A DNA stretch of 64,000 nucleotides from Halalkalibacter hemicellulosilyticusJCM 9152 (GCF_000513115.1 NZ_BAUU01000020.1:33607-97606), one strand, 5' to 3'; numbered from the stretch's first letter, positions 26,279 to 37,630 are shown. Numbers and translations: made by a program. Notes: generated from the sequence alone by a model not told the origin.

Positions 26279-27313
26279 TTACGCGTTCTCTTTTTTAATA
26301 CATGATTTTCTTTCAATGAGCTCCGTATCGATAAAAATCTTCATTTTATCATCTTCTTTATTATCGATTTCTCTAATAAGCTTTTCGACAGCAAGTGCTG
26401 CGATTTTGTCTTTTTTTACATGAATTGTAGTCAATTCAGGACTTACAATTTGAGACTCAACGATATTATCGAAACCAATTACAGATAGATCAACTGGAAC
26501 GTTTATGTTTAATTCGTTAAGAGATTTTATAACACTAATAGCCATATAGTCAGACTCACAAAATATTGCAGTAGGTAAGTTACCTTTTAATTCTAAAATA
26601 GATTCTTTAAACTCTTCGTGTACAGAGATATCGGTAGGTGACATTTGGAATGTATGTTCAGGTTTGATAGTTAGGTTATTTTCTAGTATCGCTTTTTGAA
26701 AGCCTTTTTTCCTCATATCGAAATTGTACATACTGTAACTAGATTCAACGTAGCCAATTTCTTTATGTCCTAATTTTATTAGGTATTCTCCTGCCTGGTA
26801 TGCCCCAAAGACATTATTCATAAGGATAAAGTTAATATCTAAAGTTTCGTAGCAAGTATCTAGAACAATTAGATTAGGTTGTGTATCTGCAACTGTCTTG
26901 ATTTGTTCTTCCGTTAAGTTAGTTCCAAGAAGTATAATACCAGAAGAACGTTGCTGCTTCTCCAGATTTACGATTTCCTGTTCCAGTGAATTAACATTAA
27001 TGGAGGAAATGATTAACGAATATCCTTTCGATTTCATTGACTGATCTATATTGTTAATTAATTCCATGAAAAAGGACTGGGAATGATATTGTTCTGTAAT
27101 AATTCCAGTATGAGTGCATGCAACAAAACGGAAAATCTTTGACTTGTTATTGTTCTGTCCCTTTGAAAATGGCTTTAGAGTATACCCGTTCTCCTCTGCA
27201 ATTCTTAAAATTCTTTCCCTTGTTTCTTGACTAACCCCGGGCTTTCCATTTAATGCCAATGAAACTGCAGATTTGGAAACAGAGGCAATCTTCGCAATAT
27301 CATCTATTTTCAT
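26279..27313 (-). CDS. LacI-family transcriptional regulator
   Basis: Predicted repressor, 344 residues. The N-terminal helix-turn-helix (about 3-22, IDDIAKIASVSKSAVSLALNG) is followed by the hinge and a periplasmic-binding-protein-like sensor domain. It is divergent from the apiose gene cluster with a shared 359-bp region, so it most likely controls that cluster in response to a sugar or sugar phosphate. AAGGCGG lies upstream of the ATG. The effector cannot be read from the sequence. Confidence 0.92.
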   Translation of the reverse strand: MKIDDIAKIASVSKSAVSLALNGKPGVSQETRERILRIAEENGYTLKPFSKGQNNNKSKIFRFVACTHTGIITEQYHSQSFFMELINNIDQSMKSKGYSLIISSINVNSLEQEIVNLEKQQRSSGIILLGTNLTEEQIKTVADTQPNLIVLDTCYETLDINFILMNNVFGAYQAGEYLIKLGHKEIGYVESSYSMYNFDMRKKGFQKAILENNLTIKPEHTFQMSPTDISVHEEFKESILELKGNLPTAIFCESDYMAISVIKSLNELNINVPVDLSVIGFDNIVESQIVSPELTTIHVKKDKIAALAVEKLIREIDNKEDDKMKIFIDTELIERKSCIKKENA

Positions 27314-27672
27314 TTATACCAACCGCCTTCATAAATGTTTATTTTAAAAAAAGGATCTATGTAATATTAGTTTAGTTATTAAGTTTAGTTGTGTCAATCT
27401 AATCGAAAATTAAGATTCACAAAGAGTTTATTTAGAAGTTTATATGAATTAAATAATTTAGTTTAGTAAAATTCAATAAACAAAAACTAAAAGAAAGCAC
27501 TTACATTTATATTTTTCGATGTTTTTTTATATAAAAATGTTGACTTCTTTTTATTTAAGGTGTTAAAGTCTTCTTAAGAGGTACTTGACTTTTAAAAAAA
27601 AAGAAAATCAATTTCTGTTTGTTTAGTTTTAGTTTATGATATTGTTTAGTATAGGTTAGTAGGGGGAGTGAA
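27314..27672. promoter_or_regulatory. Divergent control region with repeated TTTAGT motifs
   Basis: The AT-rich region between lacI and apsI contains eight copies of TTTAGT (or its complement ACTAAA). Among them are GTTTAGTTATTAAGTTTAGT near 27370 and TTTAGTTTAGT near 27461. A reverse-strand TTGACA with a -10 17 bp away, serving lacI, overlaps two of them. A cre-like sequence AGAAAGCACTTACA lies at 27492-27505. The motifs are candidate LacI-type operators; no single perfect palindrome stands out. Confidence 0.5.
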
Positions 27673-29109
27673 ATGAATAGGTTAAAATTAGGCTTTGCAC
27701 CAACGAGGAGATTTGTATTTAGTAAAGAGGACGCGTATAAGCATAAAGAGTTAATCATAGAGAAAATAAAAAGCTTTGGGTTAAATATAGAAATTGTTGA
27801 TTTAGAAGGAATTAATGAGGAAGGGCTCCTATATGACCGTTCTGATGAGGTGGCGATAGTAAATCGGTTTAGAGAGGGAGGGGTAGACGCTGTTTTTTTT
27901 CCGCATTGTAATTTTGGTACAGAAGATCTAGTTGCTAAGATAGCAAAAGCGATTGATAAACCTGTATTGATTTGGGGACCGAGAGATGAAGCTCCTCTTG
28001 AAAATGGAATGCGACTAAGGGACACACAGTGTGGAATATTTGCTACTGGAAAGGTACTTCGTAGGTTTAATGTACCGTTTACTTACATCACGAACAGTGC
28101 AGTAGATTCTGAAGTTTTCCAAAGAGGATTTAAAAACTTTATTGGAGCAGCAAATGTTGTAAAGCAATTTAAGCAACTGAGAATTCTCCAAATTTCAACT
28201 AGGCCATCTGATTTCTGGTCTGTTATTTGTAACGAAGGGGAGTTGTTAGAGAAGTTTGGAATTCAAATTTATCCGATAACTCTAGACCAAATAAAACAGA
28301 AAACGTTGGAAGTTGAAAATGAGAGAAGTGCAGAATTTGAGAAAGCGGTGAATCATATTAAAGAAACACTAGACTGGAGCTCTGTTGATGAAGAGCATGT
28401 TTATCGTATTGCAGCACTAAAAGTGGCGATGAAGCAATATGCGAAAGAAACGGGCTGTTCGGCTATTGCGATCCAGTGCTGGTCAACATTACAAGATATT
28501 ATTGGAATTATGCCGTGTCTGGCCAATGCGATCTTAACTGATGAACAAATCCCAGTAACCTGCGAAACGGATATCCATGGTGCGATAACATCGATTATGG
28601 TGCAAGCAGCGACCTTAAATACTGTACCGACATTCTTCGCAGATATTACCATTCGACATCCGGAAAATCCGAATGGAGAGTTATTATTCCACTGTGGGAA
28701 TTTTCCTGTTTCGTTGAGTGTAGAAGAAAAACCAAGACTAGAAAAGCATTTCTTGTTTGAAGATCACTCTCCAGGTACACATGAAGGGGAAGTGAAAGGT
28801 GGAGAAATGACCATTGCTCGCTTCGATGGGGATCATGGAGAGTACTCTATTTTTCTAGGAAAAGCTAAGGGAATTGAAGGTCCGTATTCTAGGGGATCTT
28901 ATGTATGGGTTGAAGTAAATGATTGGCCGTTATGGGAAGAGAAATTGGTTAAAGGACCATATATTCATCATTCTACTGGAATTCATGCCAATGTCATTCC
29001 TGTGATATATGAGGCATGTCAATATATTCCTGGGTTAACTCCAGATCCTGTGGATCCTGCAGAAGAAGAAATTCGTGCATGGTTACGTGGTAGTGACATT
29101 AATTATTAA
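27673..29109 (+). CDS. apsI: Probable D-apiose isomerase (L-fucose isomerase-like)
   Basis: 478-residue cytoplasmic protein of the L-fucose/L-arabinose isomerase-like superfamily. Members of this family interconvert aldose and ketose using a divalent metal. Followed by split transketolase genes and an FGGY kinase, it matches the order of the published D-apiose catabolic set, in which ApsI turns D-apiose into apulose. The sequence alone cannot prove the substrate; L-fucose, L-arabinose or L-rhamnose isomerase are alternatives, but those pathways need an aldolase or epimerase, not a transketolase. First gene of the cluster; AGGGGGAG precedes the ATG. Confidence 0.75.
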   Translation: MNRLKLGFAPTRRFVFSKEDAYKHKELIIEKIKSFGLNIEIVDLEGINEEGLLYDRSDEVAIVNRFREGGVDAVFFPHCNFGTEDLVAKIAKAIDKPVLIWGPRDEAPLENGMRLRDTQCGIFATGKVLRRFNVPFTYITNSAVDSEVFQRGFKNFIGAANVVKQFKQLRILQISTRPSDFWSVICNEGELLEKFGIQIYPITLDQIKQKTLEVENERSAEFEKAVNHIKETLDWSSVDEEHVYRIAALKVAMKQYAKETGCSAIAIQCWSTLQDIIGIMPCLANAILTDEQIPVTCETDIHGAITSIMVQAATLNTVPTFFADITIRHPENPNGELLFHCGNFPVSLSVEEKPRLEKHFLFEDHSPGTHEGEVKGGEMTIARFDGDHGEYSIFLGKAKGIEGPYSRGSYVWVEVNDWPLWEEKLVKGPYIHHSTGIHANVIPVIYEACQYIPGLTPDPVDPAEEEIRAWLRGSDINY

Positions 29110-29127
29110 TTCTATGGAGGGACTTAT

Positions 29128-29957
29128 ATGACAGAGTTAAACCGTTTAAACCGTAAAGCAGTTGAAATAAGAAAATCTTTGCTTGAAATGATTTATGAAG
29201 CAGGCACTGGTCACACGGGATCGTCATTATCGAATACTGATATTTTAGTAGCTTTATATTATGGGGTGATGAAAATAGACCCGAACAACCCGAATTGGGA
29301 AGAGCGCGACCGTTATATTCAAAGTAAAGGTCACGCAGTTGAATCCTATTGGGCAGTATTAGCAGATAAAGGGTTCTTTCCTAAGGAGGAGTTGAAAACG
29401 TTCTCCAAATATAATTCTAGATTAATAGGGCATCCAAATAATAAGGTTCCAGGTGTCGAAATGAACACAGGGGCATTAGGACATGGTTTATCTGTATCTG
29501 TAGGTATGGCATTATCTGCCAAGATGGATAAAAAAACTATTAGAGTTTTCACTTTAATGGGGGATGGAGAATTAGCTGAAGGTTCAGTATGGGAAGCAGC
29601 GATGTCAGCGGCGCAGTATAAGCTTGATAACCTAATTGGAATCATCGATAGAAATCGATTACAGATTTCAGGTACTACAGATGATGTAATGAGCAATGAA
29701 CCACTTGATAAAAAATGGGAAAGTTTTGGATGGCATGTTATTCAGGTAGACGGTAATGATGTAGGAGAATTAGTGAGAGTCTTTAATGAAGCACTACAAA
29801 TCACTGGCAAGCTACAATCATTCTGGCTAATACGGTTAAAGGAAAGGGAATTTCAATAGCAGAAAATGTTGAAAGTTGGCACCATCATGTTCCAACGAAG
29901 GAAGAGTATAAAATAGCTATGCAAGAACTTTCTGAGCGATTGGAGGAATTAGCGTGA
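29128..29957 (+). pseudogene. aptA: Probable apulose-4-phosphate transketolase, subunit A; one-base frameshift
   Basis: N-terminal half of a split transketolase with thiamine-diphosphate-binding motif GDGE at 145-148 and the conserved GALGHG at 115-120. The frame runs 243 codons. After GK at the codons near 29812 one base appears to be missing (GGCAAGCTACA where GGCAAGCCTACA is expected). Restoring it gives PTIILANTVKGKG and a further 45 residues to a TGA at 29955-29957, which overlaps the aptB GTG start. The restored protein has about 276 residues, normal for the subunit. Either a real mutation that kills the gene or a sequencing error. Confidence 0.8.
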
Positions 29958-30922
29958 ATAACGTAGCACTAAAGAAAAATGCTGAAAAGAATCAAATTGC
30001 AAATCGGAAAGTAATCAGTGATACATTATTAGATTTGGCGATGGAAAAGAAGGAAATACTTGTGTTAACTAGTGATTCCAGAGGGTCTGCTTCTATGGTT
30101 CCTTTCGGAGAAACACTACCTGAACAGTTAGTAGAAGTAGGGATTGCAGAACAAAACTTAGTCGGGGTATCTGCTGGGTTAGCTGCTTCTGGTAAGAAAC
30201 CTTTTGTGGCTTCACCCGCTTGCTTTCTAAGCATGCGTAGTATTGAACAAATTAAAGTTGATATTGCTTATTCTGGAACGAATGTGAAATTGATTGGAAT
30301 TAGTGGTGGTGTTAGTTACGGGGCGCTGGGTATGTCCCATCATTCCCTACAAGATTTAGCTGTTACGAGAGCGATACCTGGTTTACATGTAATGATGCCG
30401 GCTGATCGTCATGAAGCAAAGAAAATGATTGAAGCTTTAGTGGATTATCCTACTCCTGTTTATTTGAGGATTGGAAGAAACCCTGTGGAAGACTGTTATG
30501 TAAATGAGGATTATCGTTTTGTGATTGGGAAGGCGGTTACGATGCATGAGGGGGACGATCTAACCATTATTGCTATTGGTGAGACGGTGAGAGTTGCTCT
30601 TGATACGGCTTGTGTACTTAAAGCAGAGGGCTTTGAATGTAGAGTCCTTAATATGCATACGATTAAACCTTTAGATGAGGAAGCTATTATTAAAGCAGCT
30701 AGAGAAACGGATCGTATCATCACGATTGAAGAACATAGTATTTATGGTGGGCTTGGTTCAGCTGTGGCAGAGGTCGTCTCACAAAACCATCCTGTTCCAG
30801 TCCAGGTTATAGGTATTCCTGATGAACCAGCAGTAACGGGGAATACAAAAGAAGTGTTTGAACATTATGGTCTGAGTGCAGAGAATGTTTCAAGCATTGC
30901 AAAAAAGATGATAAGTAACTAG
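29954..30922 (+). CDS. aptB: Probable apulose-4-phosphate transketolase, subunit B
   Basis: C-terminal half of a split transketolase, 322 residues: pyrimidine-binding domain with the catalytic Glu in VGIAEQN (Glu66), then the transketolase C-terminal domain. With subunit A it should transfer a two-carbon unit from apulose 4-phosphate to glyceraldehyde 3-phosphate, giving xylulose 5-phosphate and dihydroxyacetone phosphate. GTG start within a GTGA overlap with the restored aptA frame, which supports that frame. 12 bp before apsK. Confidence 0.8.
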   Translation: MNNVALKKNAEKNQIANRKVISDTLLDLAMEKKEILVLTSDSRGSASMVPFGETLPEQLVEVGIAEQNLVGVSAGLAASGKKPFVASPACFLSMRSIEQIKVDIAYSGTNVKLIGISGGVSYGALGMSHHSLQDLAVTRAIPGLHVMMPADRHEAKKMIEALVDYPTPVYLRIGRNPVEDCYVNEDYRFVIGKAVTMHEGDDLTIIAIGETVRVALDTACVLKAEGFECRVLNMHTIKPLDEEAIIKAARETDRIITIEEHSIYGGLGSAVAEVVSQNHPVPVQVIGIPDEPAVTGNTKEVFEHYGLSAENVSSIAKKMISN

Positions 30923-30934
30923 GAGGTTGCTGTT

Positions 30935-32419
30935 ATGAATGATAGTTATATTCTAGCTATAGACCAAAGCACCTCTGGGACAAAGGCTCTTCTTGTAAAT
31001 CGACAGGGTTCAATAATTGCAAAAGAGACAGCAATGCACAAACAAATATATCCTCAATCGGGTTGGGTAGAACATGACCCGATTGAGATATATGAAAATG
31101 TAAAGAAAGTAATCAATAAAATAGCTCGGTCCAATCATGAAATTATAGACAAAATGAAGACCCTTACAATAACGAATCAACGGGAGACAGTAGTTGTTTG
31201 GGATAAACAAACCGGCAAACCAGTTTACAATGCTATCGTCTGGCAATGTCGTAGAACGACCGCGGTATGTGAACGCTTAAAACAAGAGGGACATGAAGAG
31301 ACGGTTCGTACGAAAACAGGATTAACAATCAATCCTTATTTCTCTGCATCAAAAGTAAAGTGGATTTTAGATAATGTTTCAGGAATAAGATCGCGTGCAC
31401 AGAAAGGTGAACTTTTTCTTGGGACAATTGATAGTTGGTTAATTTGGAAACTTACACAAGGTAAGGTTCATGCCACAGATGTTACAAATGCGAGTAGAAC
31501 ACTGTTATTTAATATTAGGTCAATGAATTGGGATGAACAGTTACTTGAAATCTTTCAAATTCCGCAGTCAATGCTACCTGAAGTACAATCATCTGATACT
31601 TATTTTGGGTTAGTAGAAGATAGTGTTTTAAAAGTACCTCCAGTTTCCATATCAGGAGTAATAGGAGACTCGCAAGCGGCTTTATTTGCTCAGCGCTGTT
31701 TTGAAAAAGGGATGGCGAAAGCAACTTTTGGTACTGGAACTTCCGTAATGGTTTTTACAGATCAATTGGAAGATGTGAATGAAGGTTTAGTTACTTCTGT
31801 AGCTTGGGGATATTCCGGAAAGATTCATTATGCGTTAGAAGGAATCATCAATACAACAGGTGACATTATCCGTTGGATGAAAGATGATCTTACCTTATTT
31901 CATAGTTTTGAAGAAGCGGAGCGATTAGTGGGAAAGCTTGAGAATAATGGAGGAGTTTATTTAGTTCCTGCCTTTGTTGGATTAGGAGCACCTTACTGGA
32001 GTCCGAGTACACGAGCTGGAATTATAGGGATGAGTAGAAATACTAGTAAAGCTCACATTGTAAGAGCGGGACTTGAGAGCATTGTTTATCAGGTAAAAGA
32101 TATTTTACAACTAATATATGAAGAAACAAATGTTGAGGTCAAAGAATTAAGAGTAGATGGTGGTGCAACAACAAATGTGTTTTTAATGCAATATCTTGCT
32201 GATGTACTTGGAATTAAAGTGATTGTTTCATCTGTTTCGGAGTTATCTGCTTTAGGGTCAGTCTATCTTGGGGGGTTAGGTACGGGTATATGGAATTCCG
32301 GGGGGGAAATCAGCAAACTCAATAGAGAAAAGCGGGTCTTTAAGCCGAAAATGAGTCAAAAAACTAGAGAAAAATACTATTCGGAATGGAAAAATGCTAT
32401 TCAATCGTTATTAATATGA
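30935..32419 (+). CDS. apsK: Probable apulose kinase (FGGY family)
   Basis: 494-residue sugar kinase of the FGGY family. It has the N-terminal phosphate-1 motif DQSTSGTKAL, a glycerol-kinase-like TNQRET, and the C-terminal adenosine motif RVDGGATTN. In the apiose pathway this kinase makes apulose 4-phosphate. Glycerol kinase, xylulokinase or erythritol kinase cannot be excluded on sequence alone, but the direct neighbourhood of apsI and aptAB favours apulose. AGGAGGT precedes the ATG. Confidence 0.75.
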   Translation: MNDSYILAIDQSTSGTKALLVNRQGSIIAKETAMHKQIYPQSGWVEHDPIEIYENVKKVINKIARSNHEIIDKMKTLTITNQRETVVVWDKQTGKPVYNAIVWQCRRTTAVCERLKQEGHEETVRTKTGLTINPYFSASKVKWILDNVSGIRSRAQKGELFLGTIDSWLIWKLTQGKVHATDVTNASRTLLFNIRSMNWDEQLLEIFQIPQSMLPEVQSSDTYFGLVEDSVLKVPPVSISGVIGDSQAALFAQRCFEKGMAKATFGTGTSVMVFTDQLEDVNEGLVTSVAWGYSGKIHYALEGIINTTGDIIRWMKDDLTLFHSFEEAERLVGKLENNGGVYLVPAFVGLGAPYWSPSTRAGIIGMSRNTSKAHIVRAGLESIVYQVKDILQLIYEETNVEVKELRVDGGATTNVFLMQYLADVLGIKVIVSSVSELSALGSVYLGGLGTGIWNSGGEISKLNREKRVFKPKMSQKTREKYYSEWKNAIQSLLI

Positions 32420-32720
32420 ATCATTATTTTCTTGATTAAAATCTTATATTTAGATAATCTATCGGCTATAAATGATTTCGTATTAATTTTGTAAGCGCAT
32501 TATTTCGATCTAGGTTTAAGTAAAAACCTACGTGTAATGATAGGGAATTTTCTATTTGGCTAATAATGATTCTTTAAAATCTAATCCATTATCAAAAATT
32601 GTTTCATTTATTTAAGGAATAATTGTTTGATATAAATTTAGAATATTCACAGAGATTATTCCGTTTTAGAACGAAGTATCACATTACTCTAGTATAAAAA
32701 TAAGATTGGAGGACTGAAAC
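32420..32720 (+). promoter_or_regulatory. Control region upstream of the PTS genes
   Basis: 300 bp without a gene. A weak cre-like TGTAAGCGCATTAT lies at 32490-32503. GGAATAAT at 32615-32622 and ATTATTCC at 32654-32661 can pair across a 31-base loop. A separate promoter for the PTS-GH genes is likely, but no convincing -35/-10 pair was found. Confidence 0.4.
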
Positions 32721-34121
32721 ATGAGTTACGAAAAACTTGCCAAGCAAATTGTTCAAGAGGTTGGAGGGAAAGAAAATATTCATAGTGTAATTCACTGTGT
32801 TACACGGTTAAGGTTCAAGCTTAAAGATGAATCTCTTGCGAATACAGAGGTTATAAAGGGCTTAGATGGGATCATGACTGTTATACAAAAAGGTGGGCAA
32901 TACCAGGTAGTTATTGGTGATCATGTTCCGATTGTTTTTGCGGAAGTAACAAAATTAATTGGAAAAGATGTTTCTGAGGAAAGTGAATCTACTGATACAT
33001 CTTCTGAAGAGAGAGGTAGTTTATTTAGTAAGTTTGTCTCACTCTTGTCAGGTATATTTATGCCTATAATGGGAGTATTGGCTGCCGCAGGTATCTTAAA
33101 AGGGTTTTTAGTTGCTTTAACCGTCCTTGGGTGGATGTCTGAAGATATGGGTGTCTATACAATCCTATTTACTGCTTCAGATGCTCTCTTTTACTTTTTA
33201 CCGATTTTACTAGGTTTTACGGTAGGTAAGACATTTAACACAAATCCATTTATCACAGCTACTGTTGGGGCTTCCCTTGTTTATCCTACGATGATAGATA
33301 TATATAATGCAGGTGAATCTTTAACTTTTCTTCAAATACCGGTTGTACTAATGAATTATACGCAGTCTGTTATTCCAATTATTCTTGCTGGATTTTTAGT
33401 AGCAAAATTTGAGAAAGTACTTCTTAAGGTTATTCCAAAAGCGTTGCAATTAATTTTTGTACCTTTATTTATTATAGTGACGATTGTTCCTATATCATTT
33501 ATTGTAATTGGACCACTGTCTGTAAATGCAAGTCAATTATTAGCTGATGGGGCTATGGCTTTGTATAGTTTAAGTCCGGTAATTACAGGTCTGTTGCTTG
33601 CTGGAATTTGGCAAGTTGCAGTTATGTTTGGTCTTCACTGGGCGTTTATTCCGATTATGATCAATAATGTCTTTACTATCGGTTTCGACCCAATTAATGG
33701 CTTATTATACTGTACAGTTTTTGCCCAAACAGGCGCAGCTTTAGCCATTGTTTTCAGAGCAAAAGAAGCCAAACTAAAGTCCTTGTCAACAACAGCGACA
33801 ATTTCAGGATTTCTAGGGATTACTGAGCCGGCTATCTATGGTGTAAACTTGCCACTTAAACGTCCATTTCTTTTCGGGTGTATAGGTGGAGGATTGGGTG
33901 GCGCAACGGCAGGTTTTTTCAGTGCAAGTATGTTTGGAGGCTTTGCATCTGGCGGTATCTTTGGTATACCGATGTTTATTAACCCTGAAGGTCTTTCATT
34001 ACAATTTTATGGATTTACCTTATCGTTACTTGTGGCTTTAGTTACTGCATTTGTTTTAACTTACTTTTTTGGTTATAGTAGAGAGCTTGCGGTAAAGCAA
34101 ATCGAAAAAAAGAGCGCATAA
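32721..34121 (+). CDS. PTS permease EIIBC, glucose/beta-glucoside family
   Basis: Membrane sugar permease that phosphorylates its substrate on entry. 466 residues: EIIB domain (1-90) with phospho-acceptor Cys26 in HCVTRLRF, then an EIIC domain with about ten helices and the substrate-loop motif ITEPAIYGV. It resembles BglP-type beta-glucoside permeases but lacks the fused C-terminal EIIA, which is encoded separately at 35614. GGAGG precedes the ATG. Its place between apiose genes and two intracellular glycosidases suggests a glycoside containing apiose and glucose as the cargo. Confidence 0.88.
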   Translation: MSYEKLAKQIVQEVGGKENIHSVIHCVTRLRFKLKDESLANTEVIKGLDGIMTVIQKGGQYQVVIGDHVPIVFAEVTKLIGKDVSEESESTDTSSEERGSLFSKFVSLLSGIFMPIMGVLAAAGILKGFLVALTVLGWMSEDMGVYTILFTASDALFYFLPILLGFTVGKTFNTNPFITATVGASLVYPTMIDIYNAGESLTFLQIPVVLMNYTQSVIPIILAGFLVAKFEKVLLKVIPKALQLIFVPLFIIVTIVPISFIVIGPLSVNASQLLADGAMALYSLSPVITGLLLAGIWQVAVMFGLHWAFIPIMINNVFTIGFDPINGLLYCTVFAQTGAALAIVFRAKEAKLKSLSTTATISGFLGITEPAIYGVNLPLKRPFLFGCIGGGLGGATAGFFSASMFGGFASGGIFGIPMFINPEGLSLQFYGFTLSLLVALVTAFVLTYFFGYSRELAVKQIEKKSA

Positions 34122-34176
34122 AATCCTTTTTAATAAGCAGAATTTCATAGTACTTTAACTATAAAGTGTAAATAGA

Positions 34177-34209
34177 AAGAGGGGATAGTTTAAAAAACTA
34201 TCTTCTCTT
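34177..34209 (+). other. Stem-loop between the EIIBC and GH140-like genes
   Basis: AAGAGGGGATAGTTT and AAACTATCTTCTCTT pair (two G-T pairs) around three bases. It precedes the ribosome site of the next gene and lacks a T-run. It may limit read-through or protect the upstream mRNA. Confidence 0.5.
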
Positions 34210-34236
34210 GCTATTAAATAGGAGGGTGATTTCATT

Positions 34237-35523
34237 TTGATAAAATTAAGAATTTCAGATAATAAAAAGCATTTCGAAACAGACAAAGGGAAAAAATTCT
34301 TTTATTTAGCTGATACAGTATGGAGTACTTTTACCAACGCTACGTTAGAAGAATGGAATGATTATCTTGACTATAGAAAAGAGCAAGGCTTTAATGTTTT
34401 ACAAATAAATATACTTCAACAATGGGACGCTAGTGAGACGGATTTGAATTTCAAGCCGTTTGAATATAAGGAAGATGGTAGTTTCAACTTCTATAATCGA
34501 AATAATGCTTACTTTGAACGAGCGGAAGAAATGGTTTCAATGGCAGTTGAAAAGGGGTTCGTACCTGCGCTAGTCCTATTATGGTGTAATTATGTCCCAG
34601 ATACTTGGGGCTCAGAAATTAATAATATAAATAATATGCCAATAGAGTTAGTGGAGAATTACGTAAAATATGTGGACGATAAATTTTCTAAATATAATCC
34701 GATTTATTTAGTTAGTGGGGATACGGATTTCCCGACACAAAGAGCAATAAAGTATTACTCCTTAGCTATGCGGACGATCAAACAATTAAGTCCCCACTGC
34801 TTAACTACCTTACATATTAGAGGTAGACTAATGGAATTACCCGATGAGTTAATGAATAGCAATGATTTGGATTTTTATATGTTTCAATCAGGGCATAATA
34901 TACAATTTCAGAGTATGTCGTATGAGCTTGCAGAAGAATTTAGTAATAAACCAATAAGAAGACCTGCGCTGAATTCAGAGCCGTGTTACGAACAAATGGG
35001 TTATAGTAGGAATCAATACGGTCGCTTTAGTCGATTTGATGTTAGAAAATCAGCTTGGCAAAGTTTATTATCAGGTGCTGAAGCAGGCATTACCTATGGA
35101 GCACACGGTATATGGAGTTGGCATAAGAAGGGAAAAGGGTTTGGATTAGTAGGAGAGGCATTTGATAGACCTTATGAATGGAGAGATGCAGTTAAGTTTG
35201 AAGGTGCTTGGGATTATGCATTTATGAAAAAAGTATTTCAATTATTTAAGATCAAGAACTTGCAGCCTTTAGATATCTTGTTAAAAAATACGGAAGAAAT
35301 TAGAGTTGCTAGTAGCGATGATGAAATGAAAATCTTGATATATGTGCCAGTTAACACAACTGTTAAACTAAATATGCTTCTTGAAGACTATGATTTTACA
35401 ATTATAGATTTAGAACAAAGACGCTTTGGTGAAACGAGCGTAACCTTTGAAGATAATAAAACGGTGTTTGATATGCACAGTTTTAAATCTGACGTTTTAA
35501 TTATTGGTGAAAAAGCGCTCTAG
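34237..35523 (+). CDS. DUF4038/GH140-type glycosidase, putative apiosidase; TTG start
   Basis: 428 residues, TIM-barrel protein of the DUF4038 type with a small beta domain at the C-terminus. It begins with FFYLADTVWS at 21-30. Candidate acidic catalytic residues are Asp162/Asp164 in SGDTDF and Glu248 in NSEPCYE. The characterised member of GH140 releases apiose from pectic rhamnogalacturonan II. No signal peptide, so it acts in the cytoplasm on an imported, probably phosphorylated, apioside. TTG start eight bases after GGAGGGTGA. Beside the apiose pathway and a PTS, apiosidase is the most economical function; other DUF4038 activities remain possible. Confidence 0.75.
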   Translation: MIKLRISDNKKHFETDKGKKFFYLADTVWSTFTNATLEEWNDYLDYRKEQGFNVLQINILQQWDASETDLNFKPFEYKEDGSFNFYNRNNAYFERAEEMVSMAVEKGFVPALVLLWCNYVPDTWGSEINNINNMPIELVENYVKYVDDKFSKYNPIYLVSGDTDFPTQRAIKYYSLAMRTIKQLSPHCLTTLHIRGRLMELPDELMNSNDLDFYMFQSGHNIQFQSMSYELAEEFSNKPIRRPALNSEPCYEQMGYSRNQYGRFSRFDVRKSAWQSLLSGAEAGITYGAHGIWSWHKKGKGFGLVGEAFDRPYEWRDAVKFEGAWDYAFMKKVFQLFKIKNLQPLDILLKNTEEIRVASSDDEMKILIYVPVNTTVKLNMLLEDYDFTIIDLEQRRFGETSVTFEDNKTVFDMHSFKSDVLIIGEKAL

Positions 35524-35613
35524 GATACTTGGAGTTGCCTAATTGAGAGAGTAATGATTGTTTCTTGATTATAAAGCTATTGTTCATTAAAGGACAAAAG
35601 GGTGGTACGAAAA

Positions 35614-36111
35614 ATGCTAGATAAATTATTTAAAAAGAAACAAAAAATAGAGCAGGAAGAATTTTTTTCTCCTCTTGCTGGAGAATTAATATCACTCGAT
35701 CAGGTTTCAGATACTGTATTCTCAGAAAAAATGATGGGGGATGGTGTTGCTATTATACCTGCAGAAGGTGTGCTTGTATCTCCTGTTGAAGGAGAAGTGA
35801 TTCAAGTTTTTCATACAAAGCACGCTATTGGAATTAGATCTCTTACCGGTTTAGAAATCCTTTTCCACGTCGGGTTAGAAACAGTAGAACTCAATGGGGA
35901 GGGGTTTAATATTTTAGTTGAAGAAGGACAAATTGTTAATGTTGGAGATTCTTTATTACATTTTGATATTCCGTTTTTAAAAAGTAAAAACAAGGAAATT
36001 GTTACACCAATAATCATTACTAATTCTTCTCAAAAGGTAGAGGAGATTGTACAGGTTGAAAAGCAAAGAGTTTCAAGATGCGATAGACTATTTGTTTGTA
36101 AGTTGAAATAA
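35614..36111 (+). CDS. PTS EIIA component, glucose family
   Basis: Soluble phosphocarrier of 165 residues. Phospho-acceptor His85 in ILFHVGLETVEL and accessory His70 in HTKHAIGI match the two active-site histidines of EIIA-Glc. The ATG at 35614 follows AGGGTGG by eight bases; an in-frame GTG 12 bases upstream lies in that site. The C-terminus (after residue 145) is longer and more basic than usual. It supplies phosphate to the EIIBC at 32721. Confidence 0.88.
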   Translation: MLDKLFKKKQKIEQEEFFSPLAGELISLDQVSDTVFSEKMMGDGVAIIPAEGVLVSPVEGEVIQVFHTKHAIGIRSLTGLEILFHVGLETVELNGEGFNILVEEGQIVNVGDSLLHFDIPFLKSKNKEIVTPIIITNSSQKVEEIVQVEKQRVSRCDRLFVCKLK

Positions 36112-36129
36112 TTCAGGAGGTAATATTAA

Positions 36130-37572
<1,443 letters not shown>

Positions 37573-37630
37573 ATATATTTGAGAGTTGATAAATTATTGC
37601 TCCATCGAGTATCAGTTTAGGCTGGGGCAT

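Noticed and set aside
27555..28025. 156-codon minus-strand frame over the start of apsI
   Set aside because: Antisense to a clear gene and into the control region; composition not protein-like.
27673..29109. Naming the isomerase as L-fucose isomerase with a fucose pathway
   Set aside because: No fuculose kinase-aldolase pair is present; split transketolase plus kinase fit apiose better.
32615..32661. BglG/LicT-type antiterminator target before the PTS gene
   Set aside because: The inverted repeat has a large loop and no T-run, and no antiterminator gene is in the window.
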